Shown piece by piece: positions 28,657-36,232 of a DNA stretch of 64,000 nucleotides. The notes under the pieces are model-generated. The model did not search any database, had not been told where the DNA came from, and was given only the letters and a program-made list of their open reading frames with translations. A program made the translations under genes and the position numbers. Position 1 is the first letter of the stretch; each line of letters opens with the position of its first letter. Origin of the DNA: Deltaproteobacteria bacterium (lineage in GTDB: Bacteria; Desulfobacterota; Desulfobacteria; Desulfobacterales; Desulfosarcinaceae); NCBI GenBank assembly GCA_002747175.1, contig PDTK01000030.1:28164-92163 (forward strand), in the 5' to 3' direction.

Positions 28657-30165
28657 ATGAAACGCCGATTCTACGCTCCGGCCGTCCTTTTGGTCGGCCT
28701 GCTGTGTGCCCAGGCCGTGGCCACAGTCCATGTATACCATTCCAATCTGGCGCTGCAGAAAAACACCCTGGTTATCGCCCGGACAGGATATCTTGCCGTC
28801 CCCAATGCCTATGTGGCTAAAGGCCTCGACCAGTTGACCATCGCCTTTGCCGGCGGCCTTTTTTTCACGCTGAGCATCGGTGCCGGCCTGTCTGTCCTCA
28901 CCCTGGCCGCCGTATGGCTGTGGAACCGGGTATTCAGGCGCCGTCGCCGGGCTTTGACCGCAGGCCTGCTGACATGGTTCGTCCTGATCGGCGCTGCCAA
29001 TGGCAACGGCTGGAACCCGGCCGCCAGTGCTTACCTGGTGATGGTTCCTTTGGCCACTGCCCTGGCGGCCATGCACCTGATGCCGGCCCGCACAACCCTG
29101 ATTACACCGGCGGGCATTTTCTGGCCGGTAGCCGCCATACTCGTTTTAGCGGTCCTGTGGGGCCTGGTACTGGACAACCAGATGTTCGTCACCATTCGCG
29201 ACCACCTGCTGCTGGGAAACCGCGTGGGAATCGGCATTGCGCGGGCCTATTACGGTTACACCCTGTATCCCGCCGAAACATTCAGACCCATTGACCAGCG
29301 ACAGCTTCGCACCTGCGGTCTGGACAAATCCCTGGACCGATCCAGCCGTAACCGCATCGAACGCATCAGTCGGATGAACGACTGCCTGCCCGTTCCCGAC
29401 GGTGCGTTTGCGGACATGACATTTTCCCGAGCAGACGGTACGCCCGCTCGATTGGCCCTGCAACACAAGGGAAAAACCGTTATGCGGGTTGCCGCGAAAG
29501 AACTGTTCGGCAATCCCCACAAAGTGCTGGCGGCTTTCTCCGAACGGCTGGACCGCAATCGCAATTTCAGGAAGATGACCCTTGCCGGTCTTCTGCTGGG
29601 CTTTCCCCTGGTCCTGTTCACCCTTGCATTCAGCCTGTTGGGTGCTTTACCAAACCTGTTTCTTCCAGTGGCTCTGGCCGATATGCTGACGGCAGTCATA
29701 TGCGTCGGTCTGGGGACGCTGCTGCTGGTACCGGTATATCGGGGGCATAACGCCGCCGTTGCTGCCGATAACCCGGGTACGGCACTGTCCACCGGTTCCC
29801 CGGCAATCCGCATCCAGGCCCTGCAGGCGGCCTGCAAACAAAAACGGGATATCACCGCAGCGGCCCTGAAGCACGGCATTGACAAAAGCGCCCATGTGGC
29901 CGAGCGGTATTGGCTGGCACGCAGCCTGGCCAATGCACGCCACCTTCAGGCACCCTCCCTGTTGATGCAACTGGCGGCGGACAGGGAGCCCATCGTTGCC
30001 TGCCAGGCGCTTTGGGCCATGGGGAAACGCGGCAACCGCGGCAAGGTCCCGGACATTATGGAACGCATTAACACATCTCCCCACTGGTATGTCCAGATGT
30101 ACGGCTACCGTGCCTTGAGGTCTTTGGGATGGGTCCAGCCCCGCTCTCCGCAAGTCGCCTATTGA
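28657..30165 (+). CDS. Membrane protein with C-terminal HEAT-like repeats
   Basis: The 502-residue protein has a hydrophobic N-terminus (7-25), further membrane segments at about 62-90, 103-120, 125-142 and 150-170, a soluble region of about 130 residues (YGYTLYPAETF, SRNRIERISRMNDCLP), two more segments near 300-365, and a C-terminal helical part with HEAT-like units (ERYWLARSLANARHLQAPSL, REPIVACQALWAMGKRGNRG). No enzyme motif is seen. Its last 37 bases overlap the start of the CPBP protease gene, so the two are a unit. The ATG at 28657 has only a weak Shine-Dalgarno. Function unknown. Confidence 0.7.
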   Translation: MKRRFYAPAVLLVGLLCAQAVATVHVYHSNLALQKNTLVIARTGYLAVPNAYVAKGLDQLTIAFAGGLFFTLSIGAGLSVLTLAAVWLWNRVFRRRRRALTAGLLTWFVLIGAANGNGWNPAASAYLVMVPLATALAAMHLMPARTTLITPAGIFWPVAAILVLAVLWGLVLDNQMFVTIRDHLLLGNRVGIGIARAYYGYTLYPAETFRPIDQRQLRTCGLDKSLDRSSRNRIERISRMNDCLPVPDGAFADMTFSRADGTPARLALQHKGKTVMRVAAKELFGNPHKVLAAFSERLDRNRNFRKMTLAGLLLGFPLVLFTLAFSLLGALPNLFLPVALADMLTAVICVGLGTLLLVPVYRGHNAAVAADNPGTALSTGSPAIRIQALQAACKQKRDITAAALKHGIDKSAHVAERYWLARSLANARHLQAPSLLMQLAADREPIVACQALWAMGKRGNRGKVPDIMERINTSPHWYVQMYGYRALRSLGWVQPRSPQVAY

Positions 30166-30764
30166 TGCTTTTGGCGGCCGTTGTCCTGGTGGAGACGGTG
30201 ACGACGTTTCTCGGAGCCCGCCTGTCACTTACCCGCCTGGAACTGATTGCCATTACCCGTTTGGTGCAATTATCGGCAGTGATCTGCCTGGCGGCCTGGC
30301 AACCTCGTGGACTGCATGATCTCGGCATGGCCCGGGACTATCTGAAAAATGGTATCGTCACAGGGTTGTCATGGTCGGCGGCCTTTGCCATCATCGTGAT
30401 GGGGGGCGCCTTTGCGCTGTTTCTGGGCGGCCGTGATCCGCTGGCTCTGATTCGGATGCCACTGCCGGGTACGACCGATCAACGGGTATTGTTTTTCCTG
30501 ATAGGCGGAATCGTCGGCCCGGCCGCCGAAGAAGTCGTTTTCCGGGGCATCGTCTTCGGCTATCTGCGGCGCTGGGGGGCATTTACGGCCGTCGTCGGTT
30601 CCACACTCCTGTTTGCTGCCCTGCACCCTGGCAACGGTTTCCCCTTTATCCAAACCGTGGGCGGGATCGTCTTTGGGCTGGCCTACCACCGAAGCGGCAG
30701 CCTGGCAGCCCCCATGATCGTTCACATGCTGGGCAATCTGGCCCTGTTCACCCTCTCCCTGTAA
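30129..30764 (+). CDS. CPBP family intramembrane glutamic endopeptidase
   Basis: The 211-residue, multi-spanning protein has the CPBP/Rce1-like motifs EEVVFRGIVFGYLRR (about 137-151), FAALHPG and HMLGN, which carry the catalytic Glu and metal or water-binding His residues. Bacterial members process peptides in the membrane, for example in bacteriocin self-immunity or protein secretion. It overlaps the upstream HEAT/membrane gene by 37 bases, so a joint function is likely, with the upstream protein perhaps providing substrate recognition (inference). Confidence 0.85.
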   Translation: MGPAPLSASRLLMLLAAVVLVETVTTFLGARLSLTRLELIAITRLVQLSAVICLAAWQPRGLHDLGMARDYLKNGIVTGLSWSAAFAIIVMGGAFALFLGGRDPLALIRMPLPGTTDQRVLFFLIGGIVGPAAEEVVFRGIVFGYLRRWGAFTAVVGSTLLFAALHPGNGFPFIQTVGGIVFGLAYHRSGSLAAPMIVHMLGNLALFTLSL

Positions 30765-30779
30765 ATTTATGGTTCCGTA

Positions 30780-30975
30780 TACCCCAACATTGCAAAACCG
30801 GAGGACGTCAGCGTCAGGATACCAGGGGTCAAGCCGCAGCATTTCACTGCGATCCCCTGGCAACCCACGATCTGGCTTCCTCCGGTGTTCCCGGCAGGGC
30901 AAAAAATGAGAAAATGATGGTTGCCCCCTGGATTGCGCATGGGGTGAATTCCGGGAGCTTCCGACAAATGATTTT
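30780..30975. repeat. Family A repeat, copy A3 with long tail
   Basis: Runs from CCCCAACATTGCAAAACCGG through ACCAGGGGTCAAGCCGCAGC and GATCCCCTGGCAAC to CGGCAGGGCAAAAAATGAG. The tail continues to GTGAATTCCGGGAGCTTCC, as in A5 and A7. Confidence 0.85.
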
Positions 30976-31102
30976 AAGCCAATTTGACGTCCTGGGCGCC
31001 TGCGGATATGCCCATTAACCGGCATTCGCGGCTTGACAGTGTCCCAGGGTTCTTATAGGTTCAAGCTTCCTGTACGGAAAGCAATCGTGGTTTTATCAAG
31101 CG

Positions 31103-31258
31103 CAAGCGTTCACAGGGCAAACGCATCTGCTTTGTTACCGGGCACTTGAAATATGATCCATACGTCTGCGTGCCCGAAGCCGCGCATCTACGGCACCTCC
31201 GTAAGCGCTTACCGGCTGTGCTTTACAGATATTGGCCGCTTCTGCCCCGTGAACAGTT
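31103..31258. repeat. Family B repeat, copy B2 (opposite orientation)
   Basis: Reverse complement of B4/B5: starts CAAGCGTTCACAGGGCAAAC, includes GTGCCCGAAGCCGCGCATC, and ends GCCCCGTGAACAG. An in-frame extension of the downstream gene to 31146 is just this element being translated. Confidence 0.85.
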
Positions 31259-31331
31259 ACTATCAAGCCGCCCTGCTGACAAAAAAAACGGCGGTCCCAA
31301 ACCGCCCCCAAAACCAACTGGTGAAACCATT

Positions 31332-32081
31332 ATGAGTAGCGAAAAAAAAGAACCCCATTCCGGGCTGGCTGCCCTTTTCGACAGGGTAGAGTTGAAAAGT
31401 TTTTTCATCAACTACCTGTGGTTCATCATCGCTGTGGAAATCCTTATTTTTCTGGTGAGTTTCCTGGGAAACCTGGGCCCCGAGAAAGGCCCCTTTCCGT
31501 GGAAGTTCTACTTCTACGTCTCTTTTGTGACGCCGGTGGCAATTACCTTTTTGCTGGGCGTTTTCATTTTAGCATTTAACCAGTTCATTTTCGGCAGCGC
31601 ACCGGTAACAGGAGAAGACAGGGGAGAGGGTGAGGAATCCGAAGACAGCCGCTCCAAACTGTTTCAATTCAACCTGTTTCTGACACACATGAAAAAAGTG
31701 CCGTTTCTGCCCATGCTGTTTGCATTGGTCGCCTGCACGGTGCTCTTTTACAAGCTGGACGCCATTTTCCTGTTCATTTTCAATGCCGGCGAGAAAATGG
31801 TGACCTACAGCCTGATCGCCTGTGGCGTCCTGCTGGTGGCCGGTCTGCTTTTCGGCATCGCCTGGATCGTCAGCAATTACAAACTCAGCCAAAAACACAT
31901 GGAGCACGAGTACCGCTATCGCAATAATGTCATGGACAAGCTGGGCTTTTTGATCATGGAAGACGACACGGTCATAGACAAAAACGGCAAGCTGATCAGC
32001 CAGAAACAGCTTTTGCCGGCGGACACCCAGCCCCCTGCCCCAGAACGCGAATCCCTGAAAATCCTGCCGCCATCCAAGTGA
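31332..32081 (+). CDS. Membrane protein of unknown function (249 aa)
   Basis: The start is at the ATG (31332) giving MSSEKKEPHSGLAAL. Four hydrophobic segments appear at about 27-47, 58-85, 121-140 and 150-176. The C-terminal 70 residues are soluble, charged and begin with a helical stretch (NYKLSQKHMEHEYRYRNNVMDK), ending in a Pro-rich tail. No family is recognised. Its stop overlaps a GTG for the next gene, and yigZ follows by another overlap, so the three form an operon. Confidence 0.7.
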   Translation: MSSEKKEPHSGLAALFDRVELKSFFINYLWFIIAVEILIFLVSFLGNLGPEKGPFPWKFYFYVSFVTPVAITFLLGVFILAFNQFIFGSAPVTGEDRGEGEESEDSRSKLFQFNLFLTHMKKVPFLPMLFALVACTVLFYKLDAIFLFIFNAGEKMVTYSLIACGVLLVAGLLFGIAWIVSNYKLSQKHMEHEYRYRNNVMDKLGFLIMEDDTVIDKNGKLISQKQLLPADTQPPAPERESLKILPPSK

Positions 32082-33118
32082 TATTCACCACTGACGCCGT
32101 AAACCGACACACATCCATGACCGGCCGCCCGCCTTTGGGTGATGCCATGTGCCGCCGATGGCCCGGGGCCTTCCTGCCGGGTTGCGCCGGCATCATCGTC
32201 AATCCGCTGGCGGCGTCCATATTCTTTGGCCTGATCCTGGTCATCGTGGTCTATTCGGTGTTGGACCGAACCGGTATGCTGGCCAGTCTGGGTCCTTTCG
32301 GACCGGTGCTGCCCCTGCTGATCATCGTCTGGATCATGGTAGGCATCTATTTCGGCACCAGGCGGCTCAAACGGCGTGCCGGGCTTGTTTGCTTCAAAGG
32401 CCCGCTGTTCATGCGTTCATTGATGAACGGCTGTTTGAAGCGAACCTGCGGCCAACTGGCATCCCGGCTGAATGCGCCGGAACTTTCCTCTGCCGAGATC
32501 TTCAACGCGATCCTGATCGATAAAATGCTGTATATCGGTGCCACGGATTGTCTGCGCTTTTCCGATTTTCGCAGACAAATCGAGGGCAGCCGGATCAAAG
32601 GCACGGCTGACCTTGAGATGGCCGTTCTGTTCCAAACGCCGGCAGCCTACCGTAAACAGCCGCTGCCCGATGAAATCCGCCAGGTTGCCGATGCTGTTTC
32701 CCGCAGCCGCAAGGAGCTGGCGCCCATGCTGGAGCGATTGAAAAGCGCCCATGAAACGTTGTGCACCGGAACCGGCAGTCTGTTGACCCTGCTGCCCCCG
32801 GATGAAAAAAAAGCCGAGAAACTGCGCTCCGCGCATCATTACCGTCCCCCGACGGTCCAAGGCGCCCGGCGCATGGTATTCGCATTGGAGACGCTGGCCT
32901 ATGTAAGGGCCATTCGCCATGAAAACGTCAACCCCATGGACCGTAAGCGCTACGATGAGGTGGCCGAAAAACTGATTCCCCAACTGGCCGAAGCCCTGGC
33001 CGCCTATAGACAGGCCTGGCAGGAACTGGTGGACGCCTACGAGCGACCGGAAAGCGAACGAGCACCATCTGTTGCCTTCCCCAAATCCAACCCTGCCCCC
33101 TACGACGGAACCGGATGA
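32078..33118 (+). CDS. Hypothetical protein with two N-terminal membrane segments (346 aa)
   Basis: A GTG at 32078 overlaps the upstream stop (GTGA); an ATG at 32117 is an alternative. Two hydrophobic stretches at about 42-62 (AASIFFGLILVIVVYSVL) and 72-92 are followed by a long helical cytoplasmic part (RQVADAVSRSRKELAPMLE, KRYDEVAEKLIPQLAEALAA) with coiled-coil character. No catalytic motif is apparent. The stop overlaps the yigZ start. Confidence 0.65.
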   Translation: MIFTTDAVNRHTSMTGRPPLGDAMCRRWPGAFLPGCAGIIVNPLAASIFFGLILVIVVYSVLDRTGMLASLGPFGPVLPLLIIVWIMVGIYFGTRRLKRRAGLVCFKGPLFMRSLMNGCLKRTCGQLASRLNAPELSSAEIFNAILIDKMLYIGATDCLRFSDFRRQIEGSRIKGTADLEMAVLFQTPAAYRKQPLPDEIRQVADAVSRSRKELAPMLERLKSAHETLCTGTGSLLTLLPPDEKKAEKLRSAHHYRPPTVQGARRMVFALETLAYVRAIRHENVNPMDRKRYDEVAEKLIPQLAEALAAYRQAWQELVDAYERPESERAPSVAFPKSNPAPYDGTG

Positions 33119-33714
33119 TGCTGACCCTAGCCTCTGCCGCCGAATACGAAGAAGAGATAAAAAAAAGCCGATTTATCGTCAAGGCTGACGCCGTGGCAAG
33201 CCCCGACGAAGCTGCTGACTTCTTGGAACGCATCCGTCAGGCACGCGCCACCCACCATTGCTGGGCGTATAAAATAGGTCCGGCCTACCGGTTCAGCGAT
33301 GACGGCGAACCGGCGGGAACCGGCGGCAAACCCATATGGAACGCCATCGAAAGGCAAGGCATCGATCATGTCATGGTGGTGGTAATCCGTTATTTCGGCG
33401 GGATCAAACTGGGGACCGGTGGATTGGTCCGGGCCTATGGCGGTTGTGCCGCCAAATGCCTGCGGCAGGCTGCCTTGAAAAAAATAGACCCGGTGAGCGA
33501 ACTCCTTGTGCGGACAGGATTCGATCATACCGGCAGTGTGTATGCCGTCGTCAATCGATTCAAAGCCACCCGACTGGCCGAGGCGTATACGGACAGCGGC
33601 ATCGAAATCAGGCTTCAGGTGGCACAAAAGGACTTCCGGGCGTTAACCGATACGCTGATCCAGGCCTGTGCCGGCAGGATCGAAGTGATTGAAAAAAACA
33701 GGCCGGTTACGTAA
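33115..33714 (+). CDS. YigZ/IMPACT family protein
   Basis: The 199-residue protein has the family core ATHHCWAYKIG, RFSDDGEPAGTGGKPI and VIRYFGGIKLGTGGLVRAYGG, followed by the C-terminal ferredoxin-like DUF1949-type domain (about 135-199). IMPACT homologues bind ribosome-associated factors in eukaryotes; the bacterial role is unclear. It starts within the last codons of the upstream membrane gene (ATGATG) and closes the operon. Confidence 0.9.
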   Translation: MMLTLASAAEYEEEIKKSRFIVKADAVASPDEAADFLERIRQARATHHCWAYKIGPAYRFSDDGEPAGTGGKPIWNAIERQGIDHVMVVVIRYFGGIKLGTGGLVRAYGGCAAKCLRQAALKKIDPVSELLVRTGFDHTGSVYAVVNRFKATRLAEAYTDSGIEIRLQVAQKDFRALTDTLIQACAGRIEVIEKNRPVT

Positions 33715-33727
33715 AGGAGCCGGCCTG
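33699..33727. terminator. Hairpin at the end of the yigZ operon
   Basis: CAGGCCGG (33699-33706) pairs with CCGGCCTG (33720-33727) around the yigZ stop. There is no T tract. It may act on either of the convergent genes. The following bases include a short remnant of the family A end (CCCCATGGTTGCATAAAAAATG). Confidence 0.5.
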
Positions 33728-33784
33728 CCCTGCTTGATAAAACCCCATGGTTGCATAAAAAATGCCGGGGAATCGTGTCCCGGA

Positions 33785-33979
33785 TCATTCCACCGGACAG
33801 CTCATATCCTCACCGCAGCACAAAGGTGATTTGATCATGCCGTGGTCGTTGGGGCATTTGGAAACATGAACTTCGCTGCCATCGTCCAGTTTAACGGTGT
33901 CGTGGACCAGGGGGGCATCGCATTTGGCGCAGGTTGCATTGACCGCCATACCGCACTTTGCACAGGTGTAAGTTGCCAT
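33785..33979 (-). CDS. Small zinc-ribbon-like Cys-rich protein (64 aa)
   Basis: Two CxxC knuckles near the N-terminus (CAKCGMAVNATCAKC) are followed by a single Cys in SKCPNDHG, a CC pair (PLCCGED) and a final Cys (SCP). This pattern fits a small metal-binding protein (zinc or Fe-S). A GGAGG Shine-Dalgarno precedes the ATG at 33979. It diverges from glnA and converges with yigZ. The role is unknown; related small proteins are common in anaerobes. Confidence 0.75.
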   Translation of the reverse strand: MATYTCAKCGMAVNATCAKCDAPLVHDTVKLDDGSEVHVSKCPNDHGMIKSPLCCGEDMSCPVE

Positions 33980-34308
33980 GGGAAATCCTCCTTTGATAGT
34001 TGTCGTTACGGTTTATTGTTGTCTTCGGCAGATTTGACGGATGAGCGGTTTCAAAGGTTTTGCTCAACCGCCCGGTATGTTGTACCTGCTTGTTGCAATA
34101 TAACATTTTTTTAAGGAGTTCAACCGCACCGCAACGATCTTTGGAGCCCTGGTGCGGGGTCCATGAAGAAAAATAATCATCGCAGGGTCAGGTCGCCTTT
34201 TATTGTTAAGGATATTCTTCCGGTTCTGTGATACACAACCACAAACTGCCGGGCTGAATGAAGCACAACCCAATTATTGTGTCGAACCAAATTGAAAGGA
34301 AAACCGTC
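33980..34308. other. Divergent promoter region upstream of glnA
   Basis: 329 bp between the zinc-ribbon gene and glnA. AT-rich patches (GTTGCAATATAACATTTTTT) may hold promoters, but I see no clear sigma54 GG-N10-GC box or riboswitch. The glnA start is marked by AAAGGAAAACCGTC. No ORF of merit is present. Confidence 0.4.
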
Positions 34309-35637
34309 ATGGATCGTGACCAAATCATGAAAACCATTGAAGAACAGAATGTGAATTTTTTCCGGCTTCAGTTCGTGGACATTTTCGGGTTTATGAAAAA
34401 TGTTGCCTTACCGCGCAGTCAGATTGAAAAAGCATTGGACGGCAAGATGATGTTCGACGGTTCATCCATCGAAGGCTTCGTGCGTATCAACGAATCGGAC
34501 ATGTATCTCAAACCGGATTACTCTACATTCGCCGTTTTGCCCTGGCGGGGAAAAGACAAAGTGAATGCAGCCCGCATCATCTGCGATGTCCACACCGCCG
34601 ATGAAGAACCGTTTGCAGGGTGCCCGCGTGTCAACCTGAAAAGGGTCCTGGCCGAAGCGAAAGATCTCGGATTTACCATGAATGTGGGCACCGAATGCGA
34701 ATTTTTCCTTTTTCGGAATGACAGCAACGGTAACCTTGTAACGGAAACCAATGATGTGGCCGGATATTTCGATGTAGATCCGGACGATACCGGCATCGAC
34801 TGCCGGCGTGAAATGATCGAGACCCTCGAATCCATGAATTTCGAAATCGAGGCTTCCCATCATGAGGTCGCGGAGGGACAGCATGAAATCAACTTCAAAT
34901 ATGCCGATGCACTGGTAGCTGCGGACAACACCGTCACCTTTAAATGGGTTGTCCGTTCTATCGCTGCAAGGTATGGTCTGCACGCCACTTTTATGCCAAA
35001 GCCGGTTTTCGGCATCAATGGTTCCGGCATGCACACCAACCAGTCGTTGTTCAATCTGGAAGGGAACAACGCATTTTTTGATCCGGGCGATCCGCTTCAG
35101 CTCAGCAAGACGGCGTATCAATACATCGCCGGGATTCTGAAAAACGCACGCGGCTTTGCAGCCGTCACCAACCCATTGGTAAATTCCTATAAACGGCTGG
35201 TCCCCGGATACGAGGCACCAACCTATATCGCGTGGTCGGCCTCAAACCGATCGGCGCTGGTGCGAATCCCCGCCTCACGAGGCATCAGCACACGGGCGGA
35301 GCTTCGTTGCCCGGATCCGGCTTGCAACCCTTACCTGGCGTTGGCAATGATGCTCAATGCCGGACTTGATGGTATTCGTAACAATCTGCCGGTGCCGCCT
35401 TCGGTGGATGTGGACATCTTCGAGATGACATCCAAAGAAAAGGAACAGGCCTCCATCGCCAGTTTGCCCGGTAATCTGGAGGAAGCCATTGTAGCTCTGA
35501 AGGAAAGCGCAATTGCCAGAGATACCTTGGGCGAGCATATCTTCAATAAGTATATCGAAGGCAAAACCAAGGAGTGGGATGCGTATCGCACTGCCGTTAC
35601 CGAGTGGGAAATCAATCGCTACATAAAAAACTACTGA
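34309..35637 (+). CDS. glnA: Glutamine synthetase, type I-alpha
   Basis: Makes glutamine from glutamate, ammonia and ATP. The 442-residue length and sequence fit GSI-alpha. Visible motifs: FVDIFGFMKNV, MMFDGSSIEGFVRINESDM, the metal-binding ECEFFLF, the ATP region KPVFGINGSGMHTNQSLF and the NRSALVRIPASRG Arg site. At the site where GSI-beta enzymes carry the adenylylated Tyr, this protein reads DIFEMTSKEKE, with Phe, so control by GlnE adenylylation is not expected. An upstream ATG at 34258 is less well supported than the one at 34309. Confidence 0.96.
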   Translation: MDRDQIMKTIEEQNVNFFRLQFVDIFGFMKNVALPRSQIEKALDGKMMFDGSSIEGFVRINESDMYLKPDYSTFAVLPWRGKDKVNAARIICDVHTADEEPFAGCPRVNLKRVLAEAKDLGFTMNVGTECEFFLFRNDSNGNLVTETNDVAGYFDVDPDDTGIDCRREMIETLESMNFEIEASHHEVAEGQHEINFKYADALVAADNTVTFKWVVRSIAARYGLHATFMPKPVFGINGSGMHTNQSLFNLEGNNAFFDPGDPLQLSKTAYQYIAGILKNARGFAAVTNPLVNSYKRLVPGYEAPTYIAWSASNRSALVRIPASRGISTRAELRCPDPACNPYLALAMMLNAGLDGIRNNLPVPPSVDVDIFEMTSKEKEQASIASLPGNLEEAIVALKESAIARDTLGEHIFNKYIEGKTKEWDAYRTAVTEWEINRYIKNY

Positions 35638-35639
35638 AA

Positions 35640-35775
35640 TGCCCCCGGCGTTGCAAAAGCCGGAGGAAGTCAGAGCCAAGGCGATCAGGGTGAAGCCGTA
35701 GCACTTTACTGTGATCCCCTGGCAACGTGTGATCTGACTTCCTCCGGATTTCCCGGCAGGAAAAAATGAGAAAAT
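35640..35775. repeat. Family A repeat, copy A4 (best palindrome)
   Basis: Two 15-bp perfect arms, CCGGAGGAAGTCAGA (35660-35674) and TCTGACTTCCTCCGG (35733-35747), surround a second inner pair (CAGGG with CCCTG). The element ends CCCGGCAGGAAAAAATGAG. It starts 3 bases after the glnA stop and may serve as its terminator. Confidence 0.9.
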
Positions 35776-36042
35776 CACCTCTTTATGTTGACCGGCTCAC
35801 CGCGATCCGAAACGTTCAGGGCCCGGGTACGAAACCGGCAGAAAGTGATTTTCTCGACCAGCGATTCTGATAGCTGGTTGTTTTGACTACAGCAGCCAAA
35901 CTTTTCATGATTGACAGCATGCTTTTTTAAAGCCCCACAATTAACTATTCTCCGTCCAGAAATAGGTAAATTTGGACAAGATCAAGGTTTGCAAACATTC
36001 CCGCAGACATATGGTTGATATGCTGAGGATAAAAATGTTCGT

Positions 36043-36091
36043 ATAACGCAGATATCGAGCAAATTGGCCATTTCCGGATCGACACGAACTA
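36043..36091. repeat. Short repeat F, copy 1
   Basis: TAACGCAGATATCGAGCAAA followed by TTGGCCATTTCCGGATCGACACGAACTAA matches, in inverted orientation, a segment at 39881-39928 with only scattered mismatches. It immediately precedes the family C copy C3. The rest of the gap (35776-36042) holds nothing I recognise. Confidence 0.65.
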
Positions 36092-36173
36092 AGGCAGAAA
36101 ACCCGCAACCCATCTACCCCACCCCATTTTCTTGTTCTTTTTTTGACAGAAACTGAGGTGTAAGGCACTAAAG
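36091..36173. repeat. Family C repeat, copy C3
   Basis: ACCCGCAACCCATCTACCCC, then CCATTTTCTTGTTCTTTTTT, GACAGAAACTGAGG and TAAGGCACTAAAG. It is almost identical to C4 at 56608-56690. It lies 60 bases upstream of the chemoreceptor gene. Confidence 0.8.
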
Positions 36174-36232
36174 TTCTCTCCCCACCTTCCGATAATATTT
36201 GAGAAGTTCAAAGAATAAGAAAGGTTATCATT

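Noticed and set aside
30767..30967. Short ORFs of the type ALTSSGFCNAG in family A copies
   Set aside because: The same peptide occurs wherever the repeat does, in different contexts and frames; it reflects the DNA repeat and not a gene.
31146..31331. N-terminal extension of the membrane protein starting at 31332
   Set aside because: The extra 62 residues are translated family B repeat; the same peptide-like sequence appears in other B copies with different downstream frames.
36091..36173. Family C repeat as a c-di-GMP (GEMM) riboswitch upstream of the chemoreceptor gene
   Set aside because: The position is attractive, but the conserved GEMM core and tetraloop receptor are not present, and an identical copy at 56608 does not precede a similar gene.
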